Positions 1 through 7,621 of a DNA stretch of 8,054 nt are shown here, piece by piece. The DNA lies in NCBI GenBank assembly GCA_934424575.1, contig CAKRXU010000062.1:1-8054 (forward strand), written 5' to 3'. Origin of the DNA: an uncultured Blautia sp. (GTDB lineage Bacteria; Bacillota; Clostridia; Lachnospirales; Lachnospiraceae). The translations under genes and the position numbers were made by a program. The notes beneath the pieces are model-generated. The model was not told the DNA's origin. It worked only from the letters and a program-made list of their open reading frames with translations, and did not search any database. The first letter of the stretch is position 1, and every line of letters begins with the position of its first letter.

Positions 1-13
1 CATAGTAATAAAA

Positions 14-1417
14 CTATATTCTGTTCATTTTCTTTCTTTCCAGTTTACCCCAGTTCAGTTTGTTCTTCTTGTATCCCACAAATGCAGTCACACGGACAAA
101 TGCCAGATAAAAGCGGAGAAAAGTTGTTTCAAAAAAACAAGCAGTAATAGCAAGGATCAGTTCTCGAAAAGAAACCCTCTGGTCAATGGTATAGATTCTT
201 GAAAAATATGCAGTTAATGTGAGTAAAATACCATACAGGGCATAACAGGCAAGAAATACCAGCATAAATTTCACATTCAGCATATCCATCATCACAGATA
301 AAACCATTGTAAGTACACCCAAAAGTTCAATAAATGGTGACAATAATTCGTAAAGCAGAAAATAAAGATAGGATAAAAGTCCTACAGCTCCGTACCGTGG
401 GTTTGCCAGCATTTTACGGTGTCCCCACATACACTGGAACAATCCTCTCTGCCATCTTTTTCGCTGCTTGCCCAATTCACTTAATTTTTCCGGAGTCTGC
501 GACCAGCAGATGGCATCCTGTGCAAAATCAATCTTATATGGCTTACGATTCATGCGGCTGAATTCATGAAGTCTGACTACCAGTTCCATATCCTCGCCCA
601 TTGTACTGTTGTCATATCCGCCTACGGCAATCACTGTTTTTTTCTCAAATAATCCAAAAGCTCCGGATATGATCATGTTTGCATTGATTTTATCCAACAG
701 GATACGTGCTGCCAGAAAAGAACGGTCATATTCCAGGGATTGCATTCTTGCTATTATATTCCTGGGCAGCCTGTATTTTATCACATGACCTTTTTTTATG
801 ACAACACCATTGGCTGGGCGGACACTTCCACCAACGGCTATTACATTTTCGTCCTCCAGAACCGGGCGAACGATTTTCTCCAGCGAATCATGCTGTAAAA
901 TAGAGTCCGCATCCATACAGATAAACCAGGGATACCTGGCTGCATTGATTCCGGCATTTAAGCTGTCTGCTTTTCCGCCATTCTTCTTGCGGATCAAAGT
1001 AATTGGCACTTTCTGGTTCGGGCATTCATAAACCTCTTCCTCAGGCTGGCATTGGATCAGATGACGAATCGGACGTTCCACTCGCTCCATATGAAATGCA
1101 TCAATCAGAACCTGAGATGTTTTGTCTTTAGAACCATCATCTATTACTATAATTTCATATAGTTTATAATCCAGGTTGAGAAGTGAAGTGACTGTATCCT
1201 TCACCGTAACCTCTTCGTTATACGCCGGAACAAGAATGGAAACCGGTATGTAATAGCTTTGCCACAGTTTATTGTGCATCTGTTCAAGGCGGTATGATCT
1301 GTACAGCTCAATTGCGCCTGCTACAACCGACAGAAACAAAAAGCTGGAATATCCAATCAGGTATATAATAAAAAACAGATTGACACATTCCAGAAAAAAA
1401 CGAAATGCATCGGTCAT
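14..1417 (-). CDS. Processive family 2 glycosyltransferase, membrane polysaccharide synthase
   Basis: This 467-residue protein is a membrane-embedded GT2 synthase that should polymerise a beta-linked polysaccharide from nucleotide-sugars at the cytoplasmic face. One N-terminal membrane segment (about residues 10-35) precedes the GT-A domain. The processive-family motifs are all visible: IDDGS (92-96), a GGKADSLN stretch (147-154), DAD (169-171), the acceptor-site GED (274-276) and QRKRW (318-322). Three to four hydrophobic segments follow between about 345 and 450, ending in a lysine-rich tail. This is the architecture of PgaC/IcaA and NodC-like synthases. There is no PilZ domain after the membrane region, so it differs from BcsA-type cellulose synthases regulated by direct c-di-GMP binding. 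The start overlaps the HEAT gene's stop as ATGA and has an AAAGGAGG site 8 nt upstream, inside the preceding gene. The stop is TAG at 16-14. The family call is firm; the sugar and linkage are unknown. Confidence 0.93.
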   Translation of the reverse strand: MTDAFRFFLECVNLFFIIYLIGYSSFLFLSVVAGAIELYRSYRLEQMHNKLWQSYYIPVSILVPAYNEEVTVKDTVTSLLNLDYKLYEIIVIDDGSKDKTSQVLIDAFHMERVERPIRHLIQCQPEEEVYECPNQKVPITLIRKKNGGKADSLNAGINAARYPWFICMDADSILQHDSLEKIVRPVLEDENVIAVGGSVRPANGVVIKKGHVIKYRLPRNIIARMQSLEYDRSFLAARILLDKINANMIISGAFGLFEKKTVIAVGGYDNSTMGEDMELVVRLHEFSRMNRKPYKIDFAQDAICWSQTPEKLSELGKQRKRWQRGLFQCMWGHRKMLANPRYGAVGLLSYLYFLLYELLSPFIELLGVLTMVLSVMMDMLNVKFMLVFLACYALYGILLTLTAYFSRIYTIDQRVSFRELILAITACFFETTFLRFYLAFVRVTAFVGYKKNKLNWGKLERKKMNRI

Positions 1418-2505
1418 AAACCTGCCCTCCTTTGTGCTTTTACTTCATCCAGCTGGTACTCTAACATTTCTTTTGCATAGCGGTCATTTCCCTGTAAAAT
1501 ATCAGCTAATGCATGCATGTCTGTATTCAGAACTGCAAGGCTTTTTGCAGCATTATAACGGACATACCAGTTTTTACTGGAAGTCTCTTTTTTCAGGATT
1601 TCCAGTGTCTGCGGTCCGGGATACACAGCAAGAGCAGAAATACAGGCATTCTGCAATTCCCATAACCCTTCCTTTTCTTCGTCGGCGTGATGAAGCAGAA
1701 AAGAAACACTTCTTTCATCCTGATATCTGCCAAAATAGCGGACACATGCGATTTGAATTTCCATATCCTGGCTTGTTTCCAGCATAGACAGCATTTCATC
1801 CTTCCAGTTTGGCGATGCATATCGAATATAATCCAACAAGGTTACCTGCATCATTGGATGAAATTCACTCATTTTTTTCCAAAGGAGTGGTATCAGTTCT
1901 TCTTTTTTATCAAAGGAAAGAAGTCCATCTGCAAGTATTTTCTTATGCGGAAGCAGCTGCTCATTTGCATCCAGAAATATCAATGCCTGCATAACTGCGT
2001 TTATATCTTCTGAACTGTATAATGCCCGCAAAGCATTCTCCCTGCAATAGAGACTTTTATTTCCAAGCAGGTCAAAAAGAAATGGGAAAACAATTTCCTT
2101 AGCCTGGAATTTCGTCATATGAAATATGGCAAATACATAAGCCAGGCAGGCCTTTTCCATATCCGATTTTCTATTATAAACCGGTATCAGTTCTTCCATC
2201 AGCCGACTTACAGTTGCTATTCCCTGCTGGAATTGTTCCGGCATACTATTTTCAACTTTAGATAATGCTTCACTGAACGTCAGAAGTCTGCTGGTTGAAT
2301 GAAGCTCTTTAACCAGCCTTTTTTCCTGCTTTTTATTTTCCGATATATTCCCTGAAAACAACTGTCTGTATTCTTCGCAATATTGCTGTTCCCTCCTTTT
2401 CAGAACACAGGAACGATATCTTGAAATTATCTCTGTAAAGCAGTTAAAAATGATAATCCCCACACAGACAATAAAATAAAAAACAATCACAAGCTGTGCT
2501 ATCAT
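1414..2505 (-). CDS. Membrane-anchored HEAT-repeat protein
   Basis: This 363-residue protein has one N-terminal membrane segment (about residues 3-23) followed by a basic stretch (R29, R31, K36-R38). By the positive-inside rule, the rest should lie in the cytoplasm. Residues 40-110 are charged and probably helical. From about 115 to the end, the protein reads as helical pairs of HEAT type. The clearest are around 148-196, 203-260, 262-305 and 309-338, with patterns such as VRYNAAKSLAVL (315-326) and IQIACVRYFGRY (250-261). HEAT repeats form curved protein-binding solenoids and have no catalytic role. The start overlaps the glycosidase gene's stop as ATGA, with an AGGAAAGGA site at normal spacing upstream. 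Its end overlaps the glycosyltransferase start by 4 nt. That tight coupling suggests a scaffold or regulator for the synthase. No enzymatic motif was seen. Confidence 0.8.
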   Translation of the reverse strand: MIAQLVIVFYFIVCVGIIIFNCFTEIISRYRSCVLKRREQQYCEEYRQLFSGNISENKKQEKRLVKELHSTSRLLTFSEALSKVENSMPEQFQQGIATVSRLMEELIPVYNRKSDMEKACLAYVFAIFHMTKFQAKEIVFPFLFDLLGNKSLYCRENALRALYSSEDINAVMQALIFLDANEQLLPHKKILADGLLSFDKKEELIPLLWKKMSEFHPMMQVTLLDYIRYASPNWKDEMLSMLETSQDMEIQIACVRYFGRYQDERSVSFLLHHADEEKEGLWELQNACISALAVYPGPQTLEILKKETSSKNWYVRYNAAKSLAVLNTDMHALADILQGNDRYAKEMLEYQLDEVKAQRRAGL

Positions 2506-4676
2506 TCGTATTCCTTTCCTGCCCAGTATTTCTTCAGAACCTGGTATGCCTCTTTTAATCTTTCATGGTAGGATACTGTATTCTCCCATCCTTTCAGTTT
2601 AAGGCCTCCCATCTCGATTGTATTTCCTTCTCCACCAAAACCTATAAACATCTCTTTGATTCCCACTGATTCAATGCCATAATTTCCGTCATAATAATCA
2701 TCATGGATCTGCATTCGGGACGGATCAGAAAAATTCAGCAGCTGCCATGGGATTCTAATTTCCACATCATCTCCGTTACAGATAAAATCTGCCCTGGAAT
2801 CATAAGCAGATGCAGATGGATTTCCATTACCATAATACAGCTTTCCACTTTCAAAGGTTTTTAACGGTGTGGCAGCATCCTGATACTGACCAATAACATC
2901 CCGTAATACCATGCTGGTATTTTCGAATACAGCACTGTCCCTGGCTGGTGGATCAATATAAGGGTCTTTTCCTGTAATATCTTCCTCATAATTGGCATGA
3001 ATGGGATTATACCGATCCTGAACCATCAGACGAGTATTATCTTTTCCATTTAAGATCAGTACAAAATCTGCAGGTCTTTCAAATTCTGCTGTGCAATTTT
3101 CCATGCGGGTACTGCCTGTTTTTGGGGTCGTATCAACTGGAACATACAGCGTGTCATTTTCCAGATCAAAGTCCTTTTTATGGAGATATAAATAAACACC
3201 GGAGGCATCATACTTCACACTGATGAAAGAGCCGTCTTCATATTGGATCACCCTATCTTTATCCGTCCATTCGGAAGTATCCCCGTCCACGTAACAAACA
3301 CTTTCTTTTTCCCCACAGTCAAATGCCAGCAGGCCAAAATGCTGGTCATTTGTCTGAGCATCTTCCCAGTAAATATTACGGCTTAAATCTACAGCATACA
3401 TAGTATTCCAGGTATGCTTGAACCATTCATCCTGCCAGGAATAGACACAGCCTCCGGAAAGTCCGGCAGCCATAATGTCTTCATAACAATCTACCAGAAT
3501 CTTTCCCTGTTCTTTTTCAGAATAGTATCCAAGTCCTCTGCTGGTCGCCTGATTCTCCTGAATCTCACCTCGTCCTGTGGCCGCACCAAATTCAACAGCC
3601 AAAACCGGCATTGTATGATGTTCGTTTAAAAGTCTTAAATATGCCCGATAAGTATTCCGTTTTCCGTCAGGAGTGATACAGTCACTGAAGTCAATATTTT
3701 TATCAGACAAGCTGTTCCATGTTGAGTATTCCATACAGGAAAAGTAATCCTGATCATATGGAGATGCACTGTAGCTGGCAAACTGTCCTGATATAAATTT
3801 ATCAGTTGCAGTTATATGTTCTGTGTCGATGCGGGCACATTTTCGGAAATATTCTGCAATCTCTTTAGGATAATCAAAGGGATCTGTTGCATTTCCACTG
3901 GAAAAGGAGATCAGACGCTGCTCATCATATCTTGTTGATTCATAGTACAACATCCTGTCACCTGTTTCTGCAAGCAGTGATTCAAAGGCAGAAGCATCTT
4001 TTGAAGCAGTAAGATAGGTTCCTTTATAAGGTTCCATATCCGGATATTTCTCATCTGTATATGCAACTGTTGTATCTTCCCATCCATTTCCGATAATATA
4101 TCCCAGCACCCATTTGGAGACATCGTGTAAATAAAGTCCTGCACTTGTATCTGCATCATTATTGATGATAAGTCGTTTTCCATGGATCACATCTACAGTG
4201 ACCAGGCAATTATCCAGAAGCTTTCTTGCAAAGGAGTCGTCATATGCATCCACTCGCGAGTTCTGTATATAATCATTTACCCAGATTCCCTGAAGTAAAT
4301 ATAACGGTTCCTCATGTTGGGAATTGTATTCATAGAACGCTTTATAAAAAGACGGATTCTGGACAGAATAGACTCTCAGCGTATTTGCTCCTGCTTCCTG
4401 GATCAGCTGAAACCAGTGCAGATAGGTTTCTTTGGTGATCGCATAATCTGTAGACCATTCACCAGGAATACCGCTTCCCATATCTATTCCCCTGACTTCA
4501 AATGGTTTCCACTTATCTTTGTCCTTTATAAGTATCTCTTTATTCTCAGTCCGGACAAATGTGCTTATATGGTTATCCCGGTCTGAGTCAATATAAAATC
4601 CGCCATAAAACACAGCTATAAATCCAAAAAATAGAAACAGAATGATGGCAGATATGCTGATAATAAATCGTTTCAT
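2502..4676 (-). CDS. Membrane-anchored glycosidase-like protein with CBM9-like C-terminal domain
   Basis: This 724-residue protein starts with an uncleaved-looking membrane anchor (about residues 4-28), so the bulk should be extracytoplasmic. Residues 57-430 look like a clan GH-A type TIM barrel: a VRGIDMG strand (61-67), AGANTLRVYSV (95-105), a GYIIGNGWED stretch (192-201) and VLAVEFG (358-364), followed by SWQDEW (413-418). E362 is the likely nucleophile position. The usual acid/base Glu of a GNE-type motif may be Gly197 here, so activity is uncertain. After about 460 a second domain opens with DGDTSEW (464-470) and continues to EIRIPW and later beta-strand patterns, as in CBM9-like or DOMON-like carbohydrate-binding domains. 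The gene begins 3 nt after the CotH stop with only a weak GAGG 14 nt upstream, which suggests translational coupling. In exopolysaccharide operons such hydrolases trim or release polymer; here it may only bind it. The exact GH family was not identified. Confidence 0.75.
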   Translation of the reverse strand: MKRFIISISAIILFLFFGFIAVFYGGFYIDSDRDNHISTFVRTENKEILIKDKDKWKPFEVRGIDMGSGIPGEWSTDYAITKETYLHWFQLIQEAGANTLRVYSVQNPSFYKAFYEYNSQHEEPLYLLQGIWVNDYIQNSRVDAYDDSFARKLLDNCLVTVDVIHGKRLIINNDADTSAGLYLHDVSKWVLGYIIGNGWEDTTVAYTDEKYPDMEPYKGTYLTASKDASAFESLLAETGDRMLYYESTRYDEQRLISFSSGNATDPFDYPKEIAEYFRKCARIDTEHITATDKFISGQFASYSASPYDQDYFSCMEYSTWNSLSDKNIDFSDCITPDGKRNTYRAYLRLLNEHHTMPVLAVEFGAATGRGEIQENQATSRGLGYYSEKEQGKILVDCYEDIMAAGLSGGCVYSWQDEWFKHTWNTMYAVDLSRNIYWEDAQTNDQHFGLLAFDCGEKESVCYVDGDTSEWTDKDRVIQYEDGSFISVKYDASGVYLYLHKKDFDLENDTLYVPVDTTPKTGSTRMENCTAEFERPADFVLILNGKDNTRLMVQDRYNPIHANYEEDITGKDPYIDPPARDSAVFENTSMVLRDVIGQYQDAATPLKTFESGKLYYGNGNPSASAYDSRADFICNGDDVEIRIPWQLLNFSDPSRMQIHDDYYDGNYGIESVGIKEMFIGFGGEGNTIEMGGLKLKGWENTVSYHERLKEAYQVLKKYWAGKEYE

Positions 4677-4679
4677 ATT

Positions 4680-6179
4680 TTAATCATTAACCTCATTATA
4701 CTGCTTTACACGGGAGGAAGCTGAATACTGCCGCAGAGTCTCAATGTTTTCATCCAGCCATTTCCCTCTGTTTCGCAGGTAACCTTTCAACTGCCCTTCA
4801 GCGGCAGATCTGCTGTCCAGATTTCTCGATAACGGAACCAGAAGTCCCTTTGCCTGCTGTTCCACACTTCCCCATCGTGCATCGTTTCTTTCAAGAGCTG
4901 GTGCGATAAAATCAAGGGTATCATCGATATAACGATAAAGTGATTCCTCACTTAACAGACCTTTTCGCAAGGAATGATATCGCTGGATGATCCGTTCAGT
5001 AAAATCCTCATCTTTGATAAGCATTTCAAACCATAATCGGTTGTTCAGGAAAAATCCTGTATAAGGAAGTTCCTCCTCGAAATAGTTATTGCAGGCATTA
5101 TTAAAATCCCATACACACATACGATACAGATTATCTGTTCCCTTATAAATATAAGTGGAATAGTTTCCGGCATCTGCATTACTGGAAAGCTCATTGATTA
5201 TAAAGTAATCTACAAAGCTGTCTACATCTATCATGGAAGTGTAGCCATGTTTTTCCCTGTCATAATCATATGAATACAGAGTTTTTTCAAAATTTGAAAA
5301 ATCCTGCCGGATTTCTTCTGTCAGTTCGGCATCCCTGTTCCTGATTCCGGGATATTCTATCTGCAGCATGAAGGGGGTTTTGTAGGTATACGTTGTAAAG
5401 CTGTTTAAAGCTTCTTCGCCCGCATGCTGATGATCCAGGCGAAGCAGGTATCCGGAAAATGTGCTGTGCTTGGAATTTACACGAAGTCCCAGCCTGGCGC
5501 CATCTTTTCCGCCGGTTATCATTTCAGTCATTACATATAGGCCTTCATATTCACCATTAAGAATTACTTCGCAGAATCTTACATTTGGCGCATAAGACAT
5601 CATTTCTCCGGCAAGATTGTAAAACATATAGTTTCGTATGGCTGTTTTATCGAGCCAGGGACCGTATAATACCCATTCATGGTGCGCATCCATTCCCATA
5701 ATGGAAAGCGGATTGTTTTCCCCTTTTTTATCTACAAGTCTGATAGCATAGCTTGGCTTATCAAACTCTCTTGAGGAATTACCTCTCATTCGTATGCGAA
5801 TCGCAGAAGATACATCTGCCGTTTCATTTGCATGATGGTACTCTTTGCTGTCATTTCCGATTATATCCATCTGAGCAGTAATTGTAGTTTCCCCATCAGC
5901 AGCACATGTATAAATGCGGTTGTTTCCATCATCCTTAATGGGTCTTCCCGGGATTTCCACCCCATCTGTATCAATTTTGACAATCGGAAGATATGTACAC
6001 AGACCGCCATCCGCAGGATCCGTACATGGTTCCTGGGGGATTTCCTGTTCATGCTGGTGAATTCTCTCTGTTTTTCGATAGTCACGATAAGGCAGTGGCG
6101 CAAAAACAGCAACCAGGATAACCGCAAAGCAGCATGTAAATCCTATTATTTTATATTTCATATCAGTTATAAATTTCAT
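4680..6179 (-). CDS. CotH-family atypical kinase-like exported protein
   Basis: This 499-residue protein belongs to the CotH family, whose spore-coat member CotH phosphorylates coat proteins. A hydrophobic segment (about residues 10-29) gives a membrane anchor or signal sequence with the domain outside; no lipobox is present. Family landmarks in order are IRMRGNSS (129-136) with K141 shortly after, YAIRLVDKKG (144-153), the YGPWLDKTAIRN block (172-183), LNGEYEGLYVMTE (207-219), NELSSNADAGN (329-339) and VWDFN (356-360). D336 and D358 match the spacing of the two metal-binding aspartates reported in Bacillus CotH. An alternative start at Met7 (6161) lies one base after the DUF4956 stop, in a TGATATG arrangement. 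Neither start has a clear Shine-Dalgarno, so coupling probably drives translation and the shorter form is plausible. The substrate is unknown; the operon suggests a surface polymer or its partner protein rather than a spore coat. Confidence 0.88.
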   Translation of the reverse strand: MKFITDMKYKIIGFTCCFAVILVAVFAPLPYRDYRKTERIHQHEQEIPQEPCTDPADGGLCTYLPIVKIDTDGVEIPGRPIKDDGNNRIYTCAADGETTITAQMDIIGNDSKEYHHANETADVSSAIRIRMRGNSSREFDKPSYAIRLVDKKGENNPLSIMGMDAHHEWVLYGPWLDKTAIRNYMFYNLAGEMMSYAPNVRFCEVILNGEYEGLYVMTEMITGGKDGARLGLRVNSKHSTFSGYLLRLDHQHAGEEALNSFTTYTYKTPFMLQIEYPGIRNRDAELTEEIRQDFSNFEKTLYSYDYDREKHGYTSMIDVDSFVDYFIINELSSNADAGNYSTYIYKGTDNLYRMCVWDFNNACNNYFEEELPYTGFFLNNRLWFEMLIKDEDFTERIIQRYHSLRKGLLSEESLYRYIDDTLDFIAPALERNDARWGSVEQQAKGLLVPLSRNLDSRSAAEGQLKGYLRNRGKWLDENIETLRQYSASSRVKQYNEVND

Positions 6180-6840
6180 CGCTTTGAGCTACAATATTAA
6201 CACTTTCGACTTGTCCAAGATTATAGAAATCATCTGTTAAAGCCGGATGCTGTTTCTGAACTTTTTCCAGTATTTTTCTGGATAATTCATAAATGTACTC
6301 AGCATTCTCCTCTGTCGTATTTTTTACCCGAAGAACGGCACCAGTCCCAAAATAACGAAAGACCTGGGATTCTATATTTTCACAGCGGCTTCTTTTTGCA
6401 CGGATGCTCAAAAGCATACGGTTATCACTGCGGATTGCTCCCATGATAAGAAAGATAAGAAAAATAGCAGAACTGCCTGCTGCTGCAACCAGATAATCTC
6501 CAACTCCACAACATATTCCCACAATGATCGTCCAGAAAATATATACAGTATCTCTGGAATCTTTTATTGCAGTTCTAAAACGCACGATAGATAATGCACC
6601 AACCATACCAAGCGACAATGCAATATTGTTTCCTATGACAGTCATAACTGTTCCTGTCATAACCGTCAGAACGATTAGTGTTACTCCAAATTTTTTGCTG
6701 TAAATCGTTCCCTTATGTGAGATCACATATGAAATAAAAATAAACAGACCAATGACAGCACTTACTAGAATATGCATTGTAATTTGCTGCCAGGTCATAT
6801 CCCCCTGCTGGGCAAGCAGGTTATAAATCGTATCTTTCAT
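6163..6840 (-). CDS. DUF4956 integral membrane protein
   Basis: This 225-residue protein is recognised as DUF4956 by its conserved block SIVRFRTAIKDSRDTVYIF (84-102), which sits between membrane segments. Four to five hydrophobic segments are visible (about 22-41, 50-69, 72-88, 98-116 and 117-135). A basic stretch (about 136-151) and a soluble C-terminal domain of roughly 75 residues follow, probably cytoplasmic. The function of the family is not established. Its genes are commonly next to VTC-domain genes, as here, which suggests the two proteins act together, perhaps at the membrane where polyphosphate is made or moved (inference). An AGGAGG site 7 nt before the ATG overlaps the stop of the VTC gene. 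The end overlaps the longer CotH reading frame by 17 nt. Confidence 0.88.
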   Translation of the reverse strand: MKDTIYNLLAQQGDMTWQQITMHILVSAVIGLFIFISYVISHKGTIYSKKFGVTLIVLTVMTGTVMTVIGNNIALSLGMVGALSIVRFRTAIKDSRDTVYIFWTIIVGICCGVGDYLVAAAGSSAIFLIFLIMGAIRSDNRMLLSIRAKRSRCENIESQVFRYFGTGAVLRVKNTTEENAEYIYELSRKILEKVQKQHPALTDDFYNLGQVESVNIVAQSDEIYN

Positions 6841-6851
6841 TTCTTTTCCTC

Positions 6852-7547
6852 CTAAAATCTGTAGTCACAGCCAATTTGTCTTGCCATACAGTATTTGCTC
6901 ACGGAAATCTCACTTTTCTGAACGGGCAGAAGCATATGCTTGATATAGCTTAACAAAAAACCGTTATATTTTACTTCCAACACTACAGCAAAAGGAGACA
7001 TTACACTGTTTAACACCAGATTTCTATCAAATATATTGAAATTTACTTCATTAGCCCGTATTCCGGAATCAAAAGTTATTCGAATAGAATTTTCCGGCGC
7101 GATAAATGCAAATCTGTCATATTCTACAACTGTTTTAGGACGGTATGCCCACATTTCCATAATTGAATAGCATTCCTTTCCAAACTCACTGCCACTGTTT
7201 AAAAGTACAGAATAATCACCCTCAATGAGAGCCTGCGCTTCCCTTCTGGATAATCTTAATGATCGCTTCCGCTGATAAGGGCCCTGCTTCTGCTTCATTT
7301 CAAACAGTGCAAAATCCGCATCAGGACTATATACCCGCAGGCGAAACTTTCTTCTTAACTCCAGACCATCTTCCTTTTCCTGAAAATCCCGATTCGACAA
7401 AGAATCAAAGTACAAAGAACGTACCTGATAACCATCCGGTCCATTATGTGAGTCAGTATGAACCACATTTGACAAATAATCTCGAAGTTTCAATGCTTCT
7501 ACCTGATTAAGTAGAAATTTCTTTTCTTCCCGCAATACATCGCGCAC
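6852..7547 (-). CDS. VTC-domain polyphosphate polymerase-like protein
   Basis: This 231-residue soluble protein is a stand-alone VTC domain of the triphosphate tunnel metalloenzyme superfamily. In yeast Vtc4 this fold makes polyphosphate from ATP. The charged tunnel residues are present in order: REEKKF (6-11), VRSLYFDS (42-49), LRRKFRLRVY (64-73), FEMKQK (82-87) with KR (94-95), VEYDRF (141-146), RITFD (156-160), LEVKYNG (190-196) and SKY (217-219). It lacks the SPX and membrane domains of the yeast complex, as is usual for bacterial versions. The start is GTG at 7547-7545. An AGGAGG 10 nt upstream supports it, and the nearby ATG at 7540-7538 is out of frame. It is the first gene of the operon, 11 nt before DUF4956. 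Polymerase activity is inferred from family; another triphosphate-processing role is possible. Confidence 0.9.
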   Translation of the reverse strand: MRDVLREEKKFLLNQVEALKLRDYLSNVVHTDSHNGPDGYQVRSLYFDSLSNRDFQEKEDGLELRRKFRLRVYSPDADFALFEMKQKQGPYQRKRSLRLSRREAQALIEGDYSVLLNSGSEFGKECYSIMEMWAYRPKTVVEYDRFAFIAPENSIRITFDSGIRANEVNFNIFDRNLVLNSVMSPFAVVLEVKYNGFLLSYIKHMLLPVQKSEISVSKYCMARQIGCDYRF

Positions 7548-7557
7548 AGTATTATTT

Positions 7558-7563
7558 CCTCCT
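7558..7563 (-). promoter_or_regulatory. Ribosome binding site deciding the GTG start of the VTC gene
   Basis: AGGAGG on the minus strand ends 10 nt before the GTG at 7547. The spacing is slightly long, but no in-frame ATG or TTG lies in between. The protein's conserved N-terminal REEKKF follows within a few residues, so the GTG start is preferred. Confidence 0.75.
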
Positions 7564-7575
7564 GCCTTTGTTTTT

Positions 7576-7600
7576 TAGTAAATACTAGGACAGTATGTCC
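7576..7600. repeat. Two adjacent small palindromes in the operon leader, possible operator
   Basis: On the minus strand, GGACATACTGTCC (7600-7588) has 5-bp perfect arms around a 3-nt centre. It is followed at once by TAGTATTTACTA (7587-7576), with 5-bp arms around TT. They fall about 15-40 nt after the predicted transcription start, between promoter and ribosome binding site. They could be a repressor site or small RNA hairpins. No regulator is encoded in the window to match them. Confidence 0.4.
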
Positions 7601-7621
7601 ATATATAGAATAAAACGTTGT

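Noticed and set aside
1..3. ATG on the minus strand at the left edge as the start of a seventh gene
   Set aside because: No ribosome binding site precedes it and the coding sequence would lie wholly outside the window.
1272..1787. 171-residue plus-strand open frame
   Set aside because: It lies opposite the GT2 and HEAT genes, has no family features, and the minus-strand frames show clear conserved motifs and ribosome binding sites.
3911..4183. 90-residue minus-strand frame inside the glycosidase-like gene
   Set aside because: It is an out-of-frame shadow within a long, well-supported gene on the same strand.
6101..6150. Lipoprotein signal in CotH because of the CC pair near the N-terminus
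   Set aside because: The residues before the cysteines (GFT) do not fit a lipobox and the cysteines lie early in the hydrophobic segment; an ordinary anchor fits better.
5832..6200. 122-residue plus-strand open frame
   Set aside because: It is antisense to the CotH N-terminal region and its membrane segment. It looks like a mirror of that coding sequence and has no recognisable domain.
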